Source of the DNA: Providencia hangzhouensis
Lineage (GTDB): Bacteria > Pseudomonadota > Gammaproteobacteria > Enterobacterales > Enterobacteriaceae
Length of the DNA stretch: 64,000 bases
Direction of reading: 5' to 3'
Assembly: GCF_029193595.2 (NCBI RefSeq)
Contig: NZ_CP135052.1
Coordinates: forward strand, 4,340,001 to 4,404,000
The notes below the pieces were generated by a model. The model saw nothing but the letters and a program-made list of their open reading frames with translations. It had not been told where the DNA came from and searched no databases. Position 1 is the first letter of the stretch. The number at the start of each line of letters is the position of its first letter. Of the stretch, positions 49,601 through 56,811 are shown piece by piece. Made by a program: the position numbers and the translations under genes.

Positions 49601-50479
49601 TACAAAAAAGAGCTTGGGCAGTTGATCTCCCACTATAACAACCCGGATTCATTAGCTTGCCGTGTATTAACAAACAGTGATGGCTATTTATTACCCAACC
49701 AGCTGATTCTCGATAATTATTGGCAAGGTGCCCCTATTTACTGGGCAGCAACAGAAGAAGGCTTAATTGATTTTTCGACAGGTAAAGTCAATCTCGACAA
49801 AATCACCTCAAAAAGTGCACTTTGCGCCAAGTGGGTTGAAAAAGGCCGGTTACATCAACAATATTTTTCATTATCTGACCCATTTGGCCAAGATTCGCAG
49901 GTTGATACCTCTTTGAACTTTATTGCGCTCAATCACCTTGATACTCACGCAAGGCATTACTCAGCAATACCCGATGTGATCTACTACACAGTCGAGCAAC
50001 CTTTAGTTGCGGATGTAAACTTCGAACAAACGGTGGATATTACTCACCTAAACTTGCCTGATGGCCAGTACTCTTTTTGGGTCACACTAAGGACAAGTGA
50101 TGACCAAAAACAAATTCAAGAAAGCATACCAATAGAGGAATGGTATTTTTCAGTACAACAAAATCAATTAACAATAAAAGGCACGATAGACAGTACCCCT
50201 GAGTTAAAACTGGATGGAATAATCATTCATATAGACCAACACTTGCAGGACCATACTGTACCAAAGTTGATTTGGCTCCAACAAAACACTCAAAATCCAA
50301 CAGGACAATTAGCAGAAAATACAAAATTTCTAGATTATAACCAACCAGTGATATTTAATTCAGGAGTCATGTTGCCGGAACTTATATCATCAATGTCAGA
50401 AGAGGAACCTAGCTCCTTGTATTCATCGGTGCTATCAATTCCGCCACAAAAGCAAGCTGATATACTGCTAAGCGCGTAA
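46700..50479 (+). CDS. Large M66-like (StcE/TagA type) zinc metalloprotease with variant motif
   Basis: A 1259-residue protein. Residues about 1-240 match nothing I recognise. A LysM-like segment (SSWQQIAHSVETDVNKIMAV) lies at about 249-275. A cadherin/VCBS-like beta domain spans about 332-408. A region like the StcE/TagA pre-catalytic domain spans about 430-660. The catalytic region holds NNGGGVHEPNVMFHEIFGHG and LGLPHT. H719-E720 and H724, G727, H730 resemble a metzincin HExxHxxGxxH but with one extra residue (F722) between HE and the second histidine. The family cleaves mucin-type glycoproteins and is normally Sec- and type II-secreted. Here no signal peptide is seen at either possible start (46700 or 46706) and no ribosome site is clear. 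It occupies the place of glpX. Function is inferred. Confidence 0.65.
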   Translation: MVMDNLKIFADEIQQGNLQLGWYKKGRVAIIQQDTALINALKDNPELSADGEKAFKLFNWLSDRPRLAGENKKTYLLSALGTEHFSGFSFHPKQNLFVESFNSPHEWINGETRAQAQLADLLLPSGQWHRHYNIVVLPENANDKQVDLVRHWLELTGGSLLIVKDKDKKPSVSTQQLIDELNPVEPIEQASRTLENHSFQQIITLPTQAINSLKLTDELRKNSQYFSISIENMKYNKVLSLHDVPITKTSSWQQIAHSVETDVNKIMAVNQLPAVKIRYEKNTLKLVGENIIFRQFQLKQTKPAISRHDAQESVPQILPILVAENPDELPNQLVVGAITGKLPNSPHIKGYKILEQPKFGQLTLNNTTNEWQYIANNAKFKTHSDQFDFIAILPNGQQSQPLSIQLQTANTPQLRIPGKRTYSIPDPVYHEPQRRHNTTPSDMQIHHIQLAQTHLQSMTDKHMSLTANRWALLNVEITSETAAKSPDIEAIVSNKERKILGRVRLTGPDHLPQKLTALPQQMNVSAQNWHQQRFTAPLKGEWIQPDINLVITVNGKPIITEETNQYGLFSPNVTLDNHLIVHVDSHSLYQQGHGVYSSSPLSWGKEAVTVLPIGQLTVHSLPATVSHPSLTPLRTDTNSNTIPFIHPHYDNPEEIDYHPSAQIFWAYNNSHKYQTANNADSDYQYTAIETLPSNVGTALLGLGSPNNGGGVHEPNVMFHEIFGHGLGLPHTNKLGDDDKLVYPYDPHSHGKNPAYNQSRQYYVTYHDLHSHLQQAMPTMLSSFVPFRSGAYDAFLPHADAYNQKIHQFLSGRVRWQHNKTKGEDTEDGGFAGDGFYQHWDQTNKQWVTLTQQNYAEYCKLTQIEQFPHQRDVAIYWIQHQFTKMADNTPHPYSTITVDRTIGSLPADYHNLKTGVGRPFDTNGDYAFTVTYATPNGLSTEVLQIRRTESFNIADKGELVQFTLHELNYKKELGQLISHYNNPDSLACRVLTNSDGYLLPNQLILDNYWQGAPIYWAATEEGLIDFSTGKVNLDKITSKSALCAKWVEKGRLHQQYFSLSDPFGQDSQVDTSLNFIALNHLDTHARHYSAIPDVIYYTVEQPLVADVNFEQTVDITHLNLPDGQYSFWVTLRTSDDQKQIQESIPIEEWYFSVQQNQLTIKGTIDSTPELKLDGIIIHIDQHLQDHTVPKLIWLQQNTQNPTGQLAENTKFLDYNQPVIFNSGVMLPELISSMSEEEPSSLYSSVLSIPPQKQADILLSA

Positions 50480-50483
50480 TTTG

Positions 50484-50514
50484 ATGGTCAGGCTGTCTTT
50501 TGCAGCCTGACCAT
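50484..50514. terminator. Hairpin between convergent protease gene and emrD
   Basis: Twelve-bp perfect stem ATGGTCAGGCTG / CAGCCTGACCAT with a 7-nt loop. There is no long T run on either side; it is probably shared by both convergent genes. Confidence 0.7.
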
Positions 50515-50520
50515 ATCCCA

Positions 50521-51705
50521 TTAAACCATGCGTTCTGAGTGATTCATACGTTTTGCTAAAGGTAACCAGCACAACAATACAAGCGTCGACATTAAAAACA
50601 TCAACAATCCTAAACTAAACTGCCCGTTCTGTGGTAACAAGGCGGAAACCCAAGTCGCAACACCTGAACCGACATTTTGTAAGCCGCCAACGAGAGCACC
50701 TGCGGCACCTGCCAAATAAGGGAAAGGCTCCATAGCCCCTGTCGTTGCTAATGGAAATAACATACCAGCGCCAAAGAAAAATACCGCTGCTGGGACTAAC
50801 AATGTCCATATATTCATAATCCCAAACCAGCCTGGCACCCACATCATAAAGCCAGCCAATAAACAAATAAGCACTGAGTGCCACATCAAATTATAAAACG
50901 TTTTTCCCTCTCGCCCTGCATACCAAGCGCCAAAGAAAGCGGCAGGAATCGGCAATATAAATAAAATACTCACGGTGATACTGCTTAGCCCTAATACACC
51001 GCCCATCAATACACCACTGCTGGCTTCAAATACCGCTATCCCAGCTAACGCACCAACTAGCATGGCAAGGTAAGAGAGAAATGAACCACTTGAAAGTAAT
51101 TCACGATATGAGGCCAACATTCTGTGCTTTTCTGGGGAAACCGGCCGCGTTTCTGGTAGCCAACGATACATACTCAATAATACTGAGGCTCCTAAGATAA
51201 ATAGGAAAATATAGCAAGCATGCCAGCCCCAAAAGTGCGCTAATATTCCGCCAAACATGGGAGCCAATAATGGGCTGACTAACACCCCCATATTTAATAG
51301 GCTATTTGCATAACGCAGCGCTGTGCCTTTATATAAGTCACGAGGCATTGTTCTTGCCATTACACCGGCAACACCAGTTCCTAGCCCTTGTAACCCACTT
51401 GCCACTGTAAGTATATTTAGCGTTGGCGCGAAAATTGCCACAACCGTTGAAAATAAGAAAATCGTTAAACCGGTTAAAATAACAGGTCGGCGACCAATTC
51501 GGTCAGATAGCGGCCCATAAACTAACTGCGAAAAACCATAAGAAAATAAATAAGCCGCCATTACTTGTTGAACAGCACCAGAGGGCTCATTAAAATAAGC
51601 GGCAATTTCAGCAATGACAGGAACATAAATAGTTTGTGTCATTTGGCCGACTGCTGCCAATGCAATTAGCATTAATAGCAAATTAAAATGTTCCAGTTTT
51701 CTCAT
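50521..51705 (-). CDS. emrD: Multidrug efflux MFS transporter EmrD
   Basis: EmrD is a 12-helix major facilitator antiporter of the DHA1 (Bcr/CflA) group that expels amphipathic compounds. At 394 residues it equals E. coli EmrD and follows it closely: QMTQTIYVPVIAEIA, motif A YGPLSDRIGRRPVIL, GLGTGVAGVMARTMPRDLY, SLLNMGVLVSPLLAPMFGG and PAAFFGAWYAGREGK. ATG 51705 is preferred to the in-frame 51726 because GAGAG lies about 5 bp upstream and the length then matches. In E. coli emrD is at a different locus. Confidence 0.94.
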   Translation of the reverse strand: MRKLEHFNLLLMLIALAAVGQMTQTIYVPVIAEIAAYFNEPSGAVQQVMAAYLFSYGFSQLVYGPLSDRIGRRPVILTGLTIFLFSTVVAIFAPTLNILTVASGLQGLGTGVAGVMARTMPRDLYKGTALRYANSLLNMGVLVSPLLAPMFGGILAHFWGWHACYIFLFILGASVLLSMYRWLPETRPVSPEKHRMLASYRELLSSGSFLSYLAMLVGALAGIAVFEASSGVLMGGVLGLSSITVSILFILPIPAAFFGAWYAGREGKTFYNLMWHSVLICLLAGFMMWVPGWFGIMNIWTLLVPAAVFFFGAGMLFPLATTGAMEPFPYLAGAAGALVGGLQNVGSGVATWVSALLPQNGQFSLGLLMFLMSTLVLLCWLPLAKRMNHSERMV

Positions 51706-52161
51706 TTTTCTCTCAAATACATCCAATAATTCAAATGCACGCTATTTCGGACACAAAATAACGCCGCATTATTTCATTGTAATAATGCAAAATTATTTAG
51801 GTGCTTAATTATCAATATAAAAATACTGCTCTACGCTTTTATGCCATTTTTAATAAATAGCAAATAATGCGTTTTGCTTGAGTGTGACTAAGATAACAAA
51901 AGCAGCCATCTTTTCGTAGTAGTGCGACATTTTATATTTTTCAACAATGGCAGTAATATTCGCCAGCATTGTCAACATAACTGTACATTGAACTTTAAAA
52001 TAGACCAATATTAAGAATAAAACACTGGAACACATTATCGATAAGCATAAATAATGAACTGTTTTAGTATTAAATCCTAGTGAACCATGCTTTGGCTCAT
52101 TCACATCAAAAATGAGTTATTTTTCAGATGGTCGATTTTAAAATATGAAGAGGTGGGATCT
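51706..52161. other. Divergent promoter region of emrD and fpr
   Basis: About 450 bp, AT-rich, with no convincing gene. An open frame of 84 codons on the minus strand (51850-52104) lacks a ribosome site and family features and is not called. SoxS control of fpr is expected from E. coli, but I could not fix a SoxS box by eye. Confidence 0.5.
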
Positions 52162-52908
52162 ATGGCAAATTGGGTAACAGGAACAGTGATTGAAGCCAAA
52201 TTTTGGACTGATTCATTATTCAGCTTAGTCATTGAGGCGCCAATTAAACCCTTTACCGCCGGACAATACGCCAAACTGGCACTCGAAATCGAAGGCGAAC
52301 GTATTCAACGAGCTTATTCTTACGTCAACGCACCTAGTGATAACCGACTTGAATTTTATTTTGTCATCGTCCCCGAAGGGAAACTTAGCCCAAAATTAGC
52401 ACAATTAAAACCCGATGATACGTTACAGATCACGGATGAAGCAGCGGGTTTCTTCGTTTTAGACGAAATACCCGAATGTAAAAACTTATGGATGTTATCA
52501 ACAGGTACCGCCATTGGGCCTTTTTTGTCCATCTTACAGGAAGGCAAAGACCTTGAGCGCTTCGAGAACATTGTTTTACTCCACGCTGTCCGTTATGAGA
52601 AAGATTTAAGTTATTTGTCCTTAATGAAAAAGTTGGAACAACAATATCAAGGGAAATTAAAAATTGTCACCGTGGTGAGCCGCGAACAATGTACAGGCTC
52701 ATTATATGGCCGCGTTCCAGCCTTAATTGAAAATCATGCACTCGAAGAGGCTGTTGGCCTAGCCCTTTCGCCTGACACCAGCCACGTTATGCTATGTGGT
52801 AACCCTGAAATGGTCAGGGACACTCGCGATACACTAAAAAATAACCGTAACATGGTTAAACATTTACGCCGCAAACCTGGCCATATTTCGAGTGAGCAAT
52901 ACTGGTAA
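52162..52908 (+). CDS. fpr: Ferredoxin/flavodoxin-NADP+ reductase Fpr
   Basis: Fpr moves electrons from NADPH to flavodoxin or ferredoxin, supporting radical-SAM enzymes and oxidative stress repair. The 248-residue protein equals E. coli Fpr: MANWVTGTVIEAK, FAD-binding RAYSYVNAP, NADP-binding LSTGTAIGPFLSIL, MLCGNPEMVRDT and the C-terminal aromatic end SSEQYW. ATG 52162 (GAGG 8 bp upstream) is chosen over an upstream in-frame ATG at 52087 that would add 25 unrelated residues. Confidence 0.97.
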   Translation: MANWVTGTVIEAKFWTDSLFSLVIEAPIKPFTAGQYAKLALEIEGERIQRAYSYVNAPSDNRLEFYFVIVPEGKLSPKLAQLKPDDTLQITDEAAGFFVLDEIPECKNLWMLSTGTAIGPFLSILQEGKDLERFENIVLLHAVRYEKDLSYLSLMKKLEQQYQGKLKIVTVVSREQCTGSLYGRVPALIENHALEEAVGLALSPDTSHVMLCGNPEMVRDTRDTLKNNRNMVKHLRRKPGHISSEQYW

Positions 52909-52914
52909 TTTAGC

Positions 52915-52945
52915 ATGCTACCCTGAAATATTTTCAGGGTAGCAT
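52915..52945. terminator. Hairpin between convergent fpr and yiiR
   Basis: Thirteen-bp perfect stem ATGCTACCCTGAA / TTCAGGGTAGCAT with a 5-nt loop. It lies directly after fpr and can serve both genes. Confidence 0.7.
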
Positions 52946-52982
52946 TCATGTTATATGGTAGTCGGACTACATGGCATTGACG

Positions 52983-53402
52983 CTATAAATAATCCACCGT
53001 TTCTGTTTCTTCACCGTAGTGATTAACACCATCCATCCCCACAAAAGCTCCACAATCAAGTACCATTATCATAGTAATTAATAATGGTAAAAAGCGCCCT
53101 ATCCCCCATTGCCATACAGGTTCAAATTGGCTGACGTCGATTGAAAAAAGAGCAAATGCCAATAAAATCAGCGCAAACCACCCACCCGATTTTCCACGGT
53201 CATGTAAACGCTTCACAAAGATAGCGGCCAAAGGGTAAAGTAGTAAAATAAATAACGATATAGCAAGTGTTTCAGAGAATAGCAGTGCATTTTGTAACAG
53301 GGCAATTACCGTCATTAAAATAAAAATGACTGCAATACCTACCCAAAATGGCCGGCGACCGATACGGCCTTTGAAGGAAAAAGCCCATTGTTGTAATGTC
53401 AT
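52983..53402 (-). CDS. yiiR: Inner membrane protein YiiR (DUF805)
   Basis: A 139-residue membrane protein of unknown function. It has the DUF805 opening MTLQQWAFSFKGRIGRRPFW, the KRLHDRGKSGGWF motif and four membrane segments, and resembles E. coli YiiR. It overlaps nothing essential but is divergent from yiiQ with only about 35 bp between the starts, so the two share a promoter region. Confidence 0.9.
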   Translation of the reverse strand: MTLQQWAFSFKGRIGRRPFWVGIAVIFILMTVIALLQNALLFSETLAISLFILLLYPLAAIFVKRLHDRGKSGGWFALILLAFALFSIDVSQFEPVWQWGIGRFLPLLITMIMVLDCGAFVGMDGVNHYGEETETVDYL

Positions 53403-53437
53403 TACCTATAATCCTGATACAATGTGGAAAACTAAAA

Positions 53438-54067
53438 ATGAGTGGCTCAAAAATGACCCAAACTTTATTTCGTTCTGTATACGCCATCATAACCATTTTT
53501 GTACTTAGTGTGCCACAACTGGCTTTTGCTCAAAAAGTCCCAACGCTGCCAGATACTGACTTTGAGGTCTCCTATTTGGCCCCTGATGCGCCTTCTTTTA
53601 ACCTCACTATTCCTGAATTACGTAACCAATTCAATCAAGCATACAAAGACTTATATCTTCATGAATATAAAGTAATTGCTAGCCAAGATATCGCAGCTCC
53701 CTATATTCGAGCAGCTTCTCGAATTAACCAACAAATTTATTCCTCTGCGGTGTTAGAACGCGGAAGTGAAAAAATTAAAAGTTTACAGATCACATTACTA
53801 CCGTCTGATAACCCACAAGAAAACCAAAAAAATCGACAATTAATGGAAAGTTATACCATTGCAATGGTCCGTATATTTGCCCCTGAAGTTTCACAGGATA
53901 AAGCCCCTGAACTTACGGAAGCCTTAAATAAATTTATTGCCAATAATAGTGCAACTCACGCGGAAGAAGCTCGATTAGGCGCTTTAAGATATATTTTAGT
54001 AAAAAGTGACAATAATGTGCTTACTTTTGCTGTTGAACCGATTAAGCTAGAACAACAAACACCCTAA
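53438..54067 (+). CDS. yiiQ: Periplasmic protein YiiQ (DUF1454)
   Basis: A 209-residue exported protein of unknown function, conserved upstream of tpiA. A signal peptide (FRSVYAIITIFVLSVPQLAF, cleavage near AFA/QK) is followed by a domain with ASRINQQIYSSAVLERGSEKIKS and LTFAVEPIKL, shared with E. coli YiiQ. Start: ATG 53438 has GGAAA about 9 bp upstream; ATG 53453 would remove five residues and is equally possible. Confidence 0.88.
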   Translation: MSGSKMTQTLFRSVYAIITIFVLSVPQLAFAQKVPTLPDTDFEVSYLAPDAPSFNLTIPELRNQFNQAYKDLYLHEYKVIASQDIAAPYIRAASRINQQIYSSAVLERGSEKIKSLQITLLPSDNPQENQKNRQLMESYTIAMVRIFAPEVSQDKAPELTEALNKFIANNSATHAEEARLGALRYILVKSDNNVLTFAVEPIKLEQQTP

Positions 54068-54245
54068 ACTGACTGTGATCACGCTCTAAGAACAAGCATG
54101 ATGAAAAGCAAAGCTATTATTATCCATTGTTCTTATAATGCAGAAGGTGAATGGCGACAACATTGTCACGTTACGCGTGTAACATAAGCGTGTGATGAAT
54201 AACTTATTGATTAATCATTCAAACTCTCTGGTTGGAGGAAATAAC

Positions 54246-55016
54246 ATGCGACATCCATTGGTAATGGGTAACTGGAAACTAAACGGCAGCACACAGATGG
54301 TCAATGACCTCGTCGCTGGCTTGCGTAATGAACTCAGCAGCGTTGATGGCTGTGATGTGGCTATTGCACCACCTGCGATTTATTTGACTCAAGCTAAACA
54401 TGCGTTAGCAGGCAGTCGCATTGCATTAGGTGCACAAAACGTTGACGTTAACCTATCAGGTGCATTTACAGGTGAAACCTCTGCTGAAATGTTAAAAGAT
54501 GTTGGCGCCAAATACATCATTATCGGCCACTCAGAGCGCCGTACTTATCACAACGAAAGTGATGAATTTGTCGCTAAGAAATTTGCTGTCTTAAAAGAAC
54601 AAGGCCTGATCCCAGTACTGTGTATTGGTGAAACTGAAGCTGAAAATGAAGCGGGTAAAACCGAAGAAGTCTGCGCTCGTCAAATCGATGCCGTATTGAA
54701 TTCTTTAGGTGCAGAAGCTTTCCAAGGTGCCGTTATCGCTTATGAGCCAATCTGGGCTATCGGTACAGGTAAATCAGCAACACCAGCACAAGCACAAGCA
54801 ATCCATAAATTTATTCGTACTCATATTGCGAAAAAAGATGCAGCCATTGCTGAACAAGTTATCATCCAATACGGCGGCTCTGTTAATGCCAGCAACGCAG
54901 CTGAGCTATTTACTCAACCAGATATCGATGGTGCCTTAGTGGGTGGTGCTTCTCTGAAAGCTGACGCTTTTGCTGTTATTGTTAAAGCGGCTGCTGAAGC
55001 GAAAAAATCTAAATAA
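54246..55016 (+). CDS. tpiA: Triosephosphate isomerase TpiA
   Basis: TpiA interconverts dihydroxyacetone phosphate and glyceraldehyde-3-phosphate in glycolysis. The 256-residue TIM barrel has the N-terminal MGNWKLNG (catalytic Lys), IIGHSERR (catalytic His), [16 protein letters not shown] (catalytic Glu and loop 6) and [13 protein letters not shown] 54246 has a strong GGAGG 7 bp upstream; an upstream in-frame ATG at 54192 would add 18 residues absent from the family. Confidence 0.98.
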   Translation: MRHPLVMGNWKLNGSTQMVNDLVAGLRNELSSVDGCDVAIAPPAIYLTQAKHALAGSRIALGAQNVDVNLSGAFTGETSAEMLKDVGAKYIIIGHSERRTYHNESDEFVAKKFAVLKEQGLIPVLCIGETEAENEAGKTEEVCARQIDAVLNSLGAEAFQGAVIAYEPIWAIGTGKSATPAQAQAIHKFIRTHIAKKDAAIAEQVIIQYGGSVNASNAAELFTQPDIDGALVGGASLKADAFAVIVKAAAEAKKSK

Positions 55017-55039
55017 GGTTATTTTAATACCTTGAGATT

Positions 55040-55070
55040 AACCGCCAAATATTGGCGGTTTTTTGTTTTC
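55040..55070 (+). terminator. Terminator of tpiA
   Basis: Stem ACCGCCAA / TTGGCGGT with a short loop followed by TTTTTTGTTTTC. Confidence 0.88.
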
Positions 55071-55441
55071 ATTAATTCCAACATGAATAAAATCATCATA
55101 TTAATATTTTTATTATTCTCATAATTACCAACCATATAATACAATTACCACTTAGTTTTAAATAAAATTAATATTTATTAATTAAATTTAAAACTAACAA
55201 ATAAACATATGATTAAAAATCTTAAATAAAGTTATAAATAAAAATACACCTTTATACCGACAATAATAAAACTCCCAAAAATAACAACAAGATGCAACTT
55301 ATTAGATTTTTAATTTATATATACCATTCATCATCTATTAAATAATAACGGTAGACAATCTATAAAAGTTAATACACATTTATCTCTCTAATCGCTCAAC
55401 TAGATAATTAACACTAATAAAACTCACCCTGAAGGATAAAT
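55071..55441 (+). promoter_or_regulatory. AT-rich upstream region of the first OmpG-family porin
   Basis: About 370 bp of very AT-rich sequence with no ORF. It probably holds the promoter of the porin. No operator is recognised with confidence. Confidence 0.4.
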
Positions 55442-56386
55442 ATGAAATATATAGTTGGTTTAATCTATAGCATCATAATTATATTCCCTACAATTTGTTT
55501 CTCTGAATTAAATAATGACTCTTGGCGAGTTAATACCAATATCTATTTGGAAATAGAAGAATATCAAGGACAACGTGATTCATTTAATAATAAAGTCTAC
55601 GATAAAATCAGCACCGTTGGGCAACTAAAGCTTTTCAACCCGCAATCTGCCTGGCGCTTTGCTCTTGAACACCGCGAATCTTTAAGGAATCATGGCCGTA
55701 ACTTCACGACTTCACGGGATTCTTACATTAGAAATCGCACGCAAATTGATGCTATCAAGAAAATGATTAACACCCCAACATCAGACTTAGAGCTTGGTTT
55801 TCGTTACAGAAAAGAGTCAAACGATGTCGAACCCAACACCAAAGCACGTTCTTCGAATCGTTTATATGGCTTAACTCCTGCCGGCGAGTACCGTTTCAAT
55901 GATGATTGGTCTTTTAACTTTTGGCTCTCTTATTTTTATTACAGTAATTATTTCAATGACAGCAGTCATGAAGCAGAAACCGAATTTGGTGTGACCTATA
56001 AATATTCAGATGCATTAAAAGCAAAATTCACTGTTTATATTGATAACCAATGGGATAAACATTTCAGCACCCGCTTTTTACAATCACAAGTTCGTGCGTA
56101 CCTACCCATTACCATTAAACCCAACTGGAAAATCACCCCCTATGCACGTTATTTCTTACAAGAAAATACCTATGATAAAAATAATTATTTAACACAGGAA
56201 ATTAAAAATGGCTTCCGCATTGGCTCTCTCGTGGAATACCAAGTCACCCCATCACTGACTTTATGGAGTGAGTTTGCCTATGAGCCTTCAACATGGAAAT
56301 CACCTAAAAAGAATGGAATTACGTCAGGATATGATAATAAACAAACGCTATACCTAAGTAAAATTGGCGTAAAATACCAATGGTAA
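55442..56386 (+). CDS. OmpG-family outer membrane porin, copy 1
   Basis: OmpG-type porins are monomeric 14-strand channels that admit oligosaccharides of moderate size. The 314-residue protein has a signal peptide (cleavage near CFS/ELNN) and alternating beta-strand pattern, and ends IGVKYQW with a terminal aromatic residue. Segments such as DDWSFNFWLSYFYYSNYF, QVRAYLPITI and ITPYARYFL correspond to conserved OmpG strands (E. coli FNGWLSMYKF, EIRAYLPLTL, TPYTR). It is paralogous to the porin at 58816 and lies upstream of a secreted GH3 enzyme. GAAGGA precedes the ATG. The carried sugar is unknown. Confidence 0.85.
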   Translation: MKYIVGLIYSIIIIFPTICFSELNNDSWRVNTNIYLEIEEYQGQRDSFNNKVYDKISTVGQLKLFNPQSAWRFALEHRESLRNHGRNFTTSRDSYIRNRTQIDAIKKMINTPTSDLELGFRYRKESNDVEPNTKARSSNRLYGLTPAGEYRFNDDWSFNFWLSYFYYSNYFNDSSHEAETEFGVTYKYSDALKAKFTVYIDNQWDKHFSTRFLQSQVRAYLPITIKPNWKITPYARYFLQENTYDKNNYLTQEIKNGFRIGSLVEYQVTPSLTLWSEFAYEPSTWKSPKKNGITSGYDNKQTLYLSKIGVKYQW

Positions 56387-56423
56387 CCTTTGGTTTGTAA
56401 CTAACTTATTTCTCTTAAAAAAA

Positions 56424-56462
56424 TAAGCCATGTGAAATATCATATGGCTTATATATTTTAAA
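56424..56462 (+). terminator. Probable terminator of porin copy 1
   Basis: Imperfect stem ATAAGCCATGTGA / TCATATGGCTTAT (one mismatch), followed by ATATTTTAAATT. The remaining sequence up to the GH3 gene (about 350 bp) is AT-rich and holds only its promoter and a CRP site. Confidence 0.65.
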
Positions 56463-56737
56463 TTAGAAAACCACTTAAATATAAGAATAAAACATATTAA
56501 AAAGCAAATAATTAGTGAAAACATTAATTTTTTACGCTCTATCGTCGATTTAAATACCATTTAATTATAATTTATACTTACATCACATAACAAAATAATA
56601 TCAAGTTGAAATTATTCTAGGTTAAAATCAATTATTCTTGATAATTTACCGTTTAATATCAATGAGATAAATAAAGACTCCTTCTCTATCTATTTGTACT
56701 CTATTCCTCTTACTCTGAAAGAGAGAATACTATCAAC

Positions 56738-56753
56738 TGTGAGCACTCTCACA
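56738..56753 (+). promoter_or_regulatory. Consensus CRP site upstream of the GH3 gene
   Basis: TGTGA-GCACTC-TCACA has both half-sites perfect with the standard 6-bp spacing. Its centre lies 66 bp before the GH3 start codon. This predicts cAMP-CRP activation when preferred sugars are absent. Confidence 0.75.
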
Positions 56754-56811
56754 TCATAAATATATCCAGCCACTTATTATTTTTTGAAAAATAACTTAGG
56801 GAAAATGAAAA

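Noticed and set aside
51850..52104. An 84-codon hydrophobic frame on the minus strand between emrD and fpr
   Set aside because: No ribosome site, no recognised family and AT-rich composition that gives hydrophobic codons by chance.
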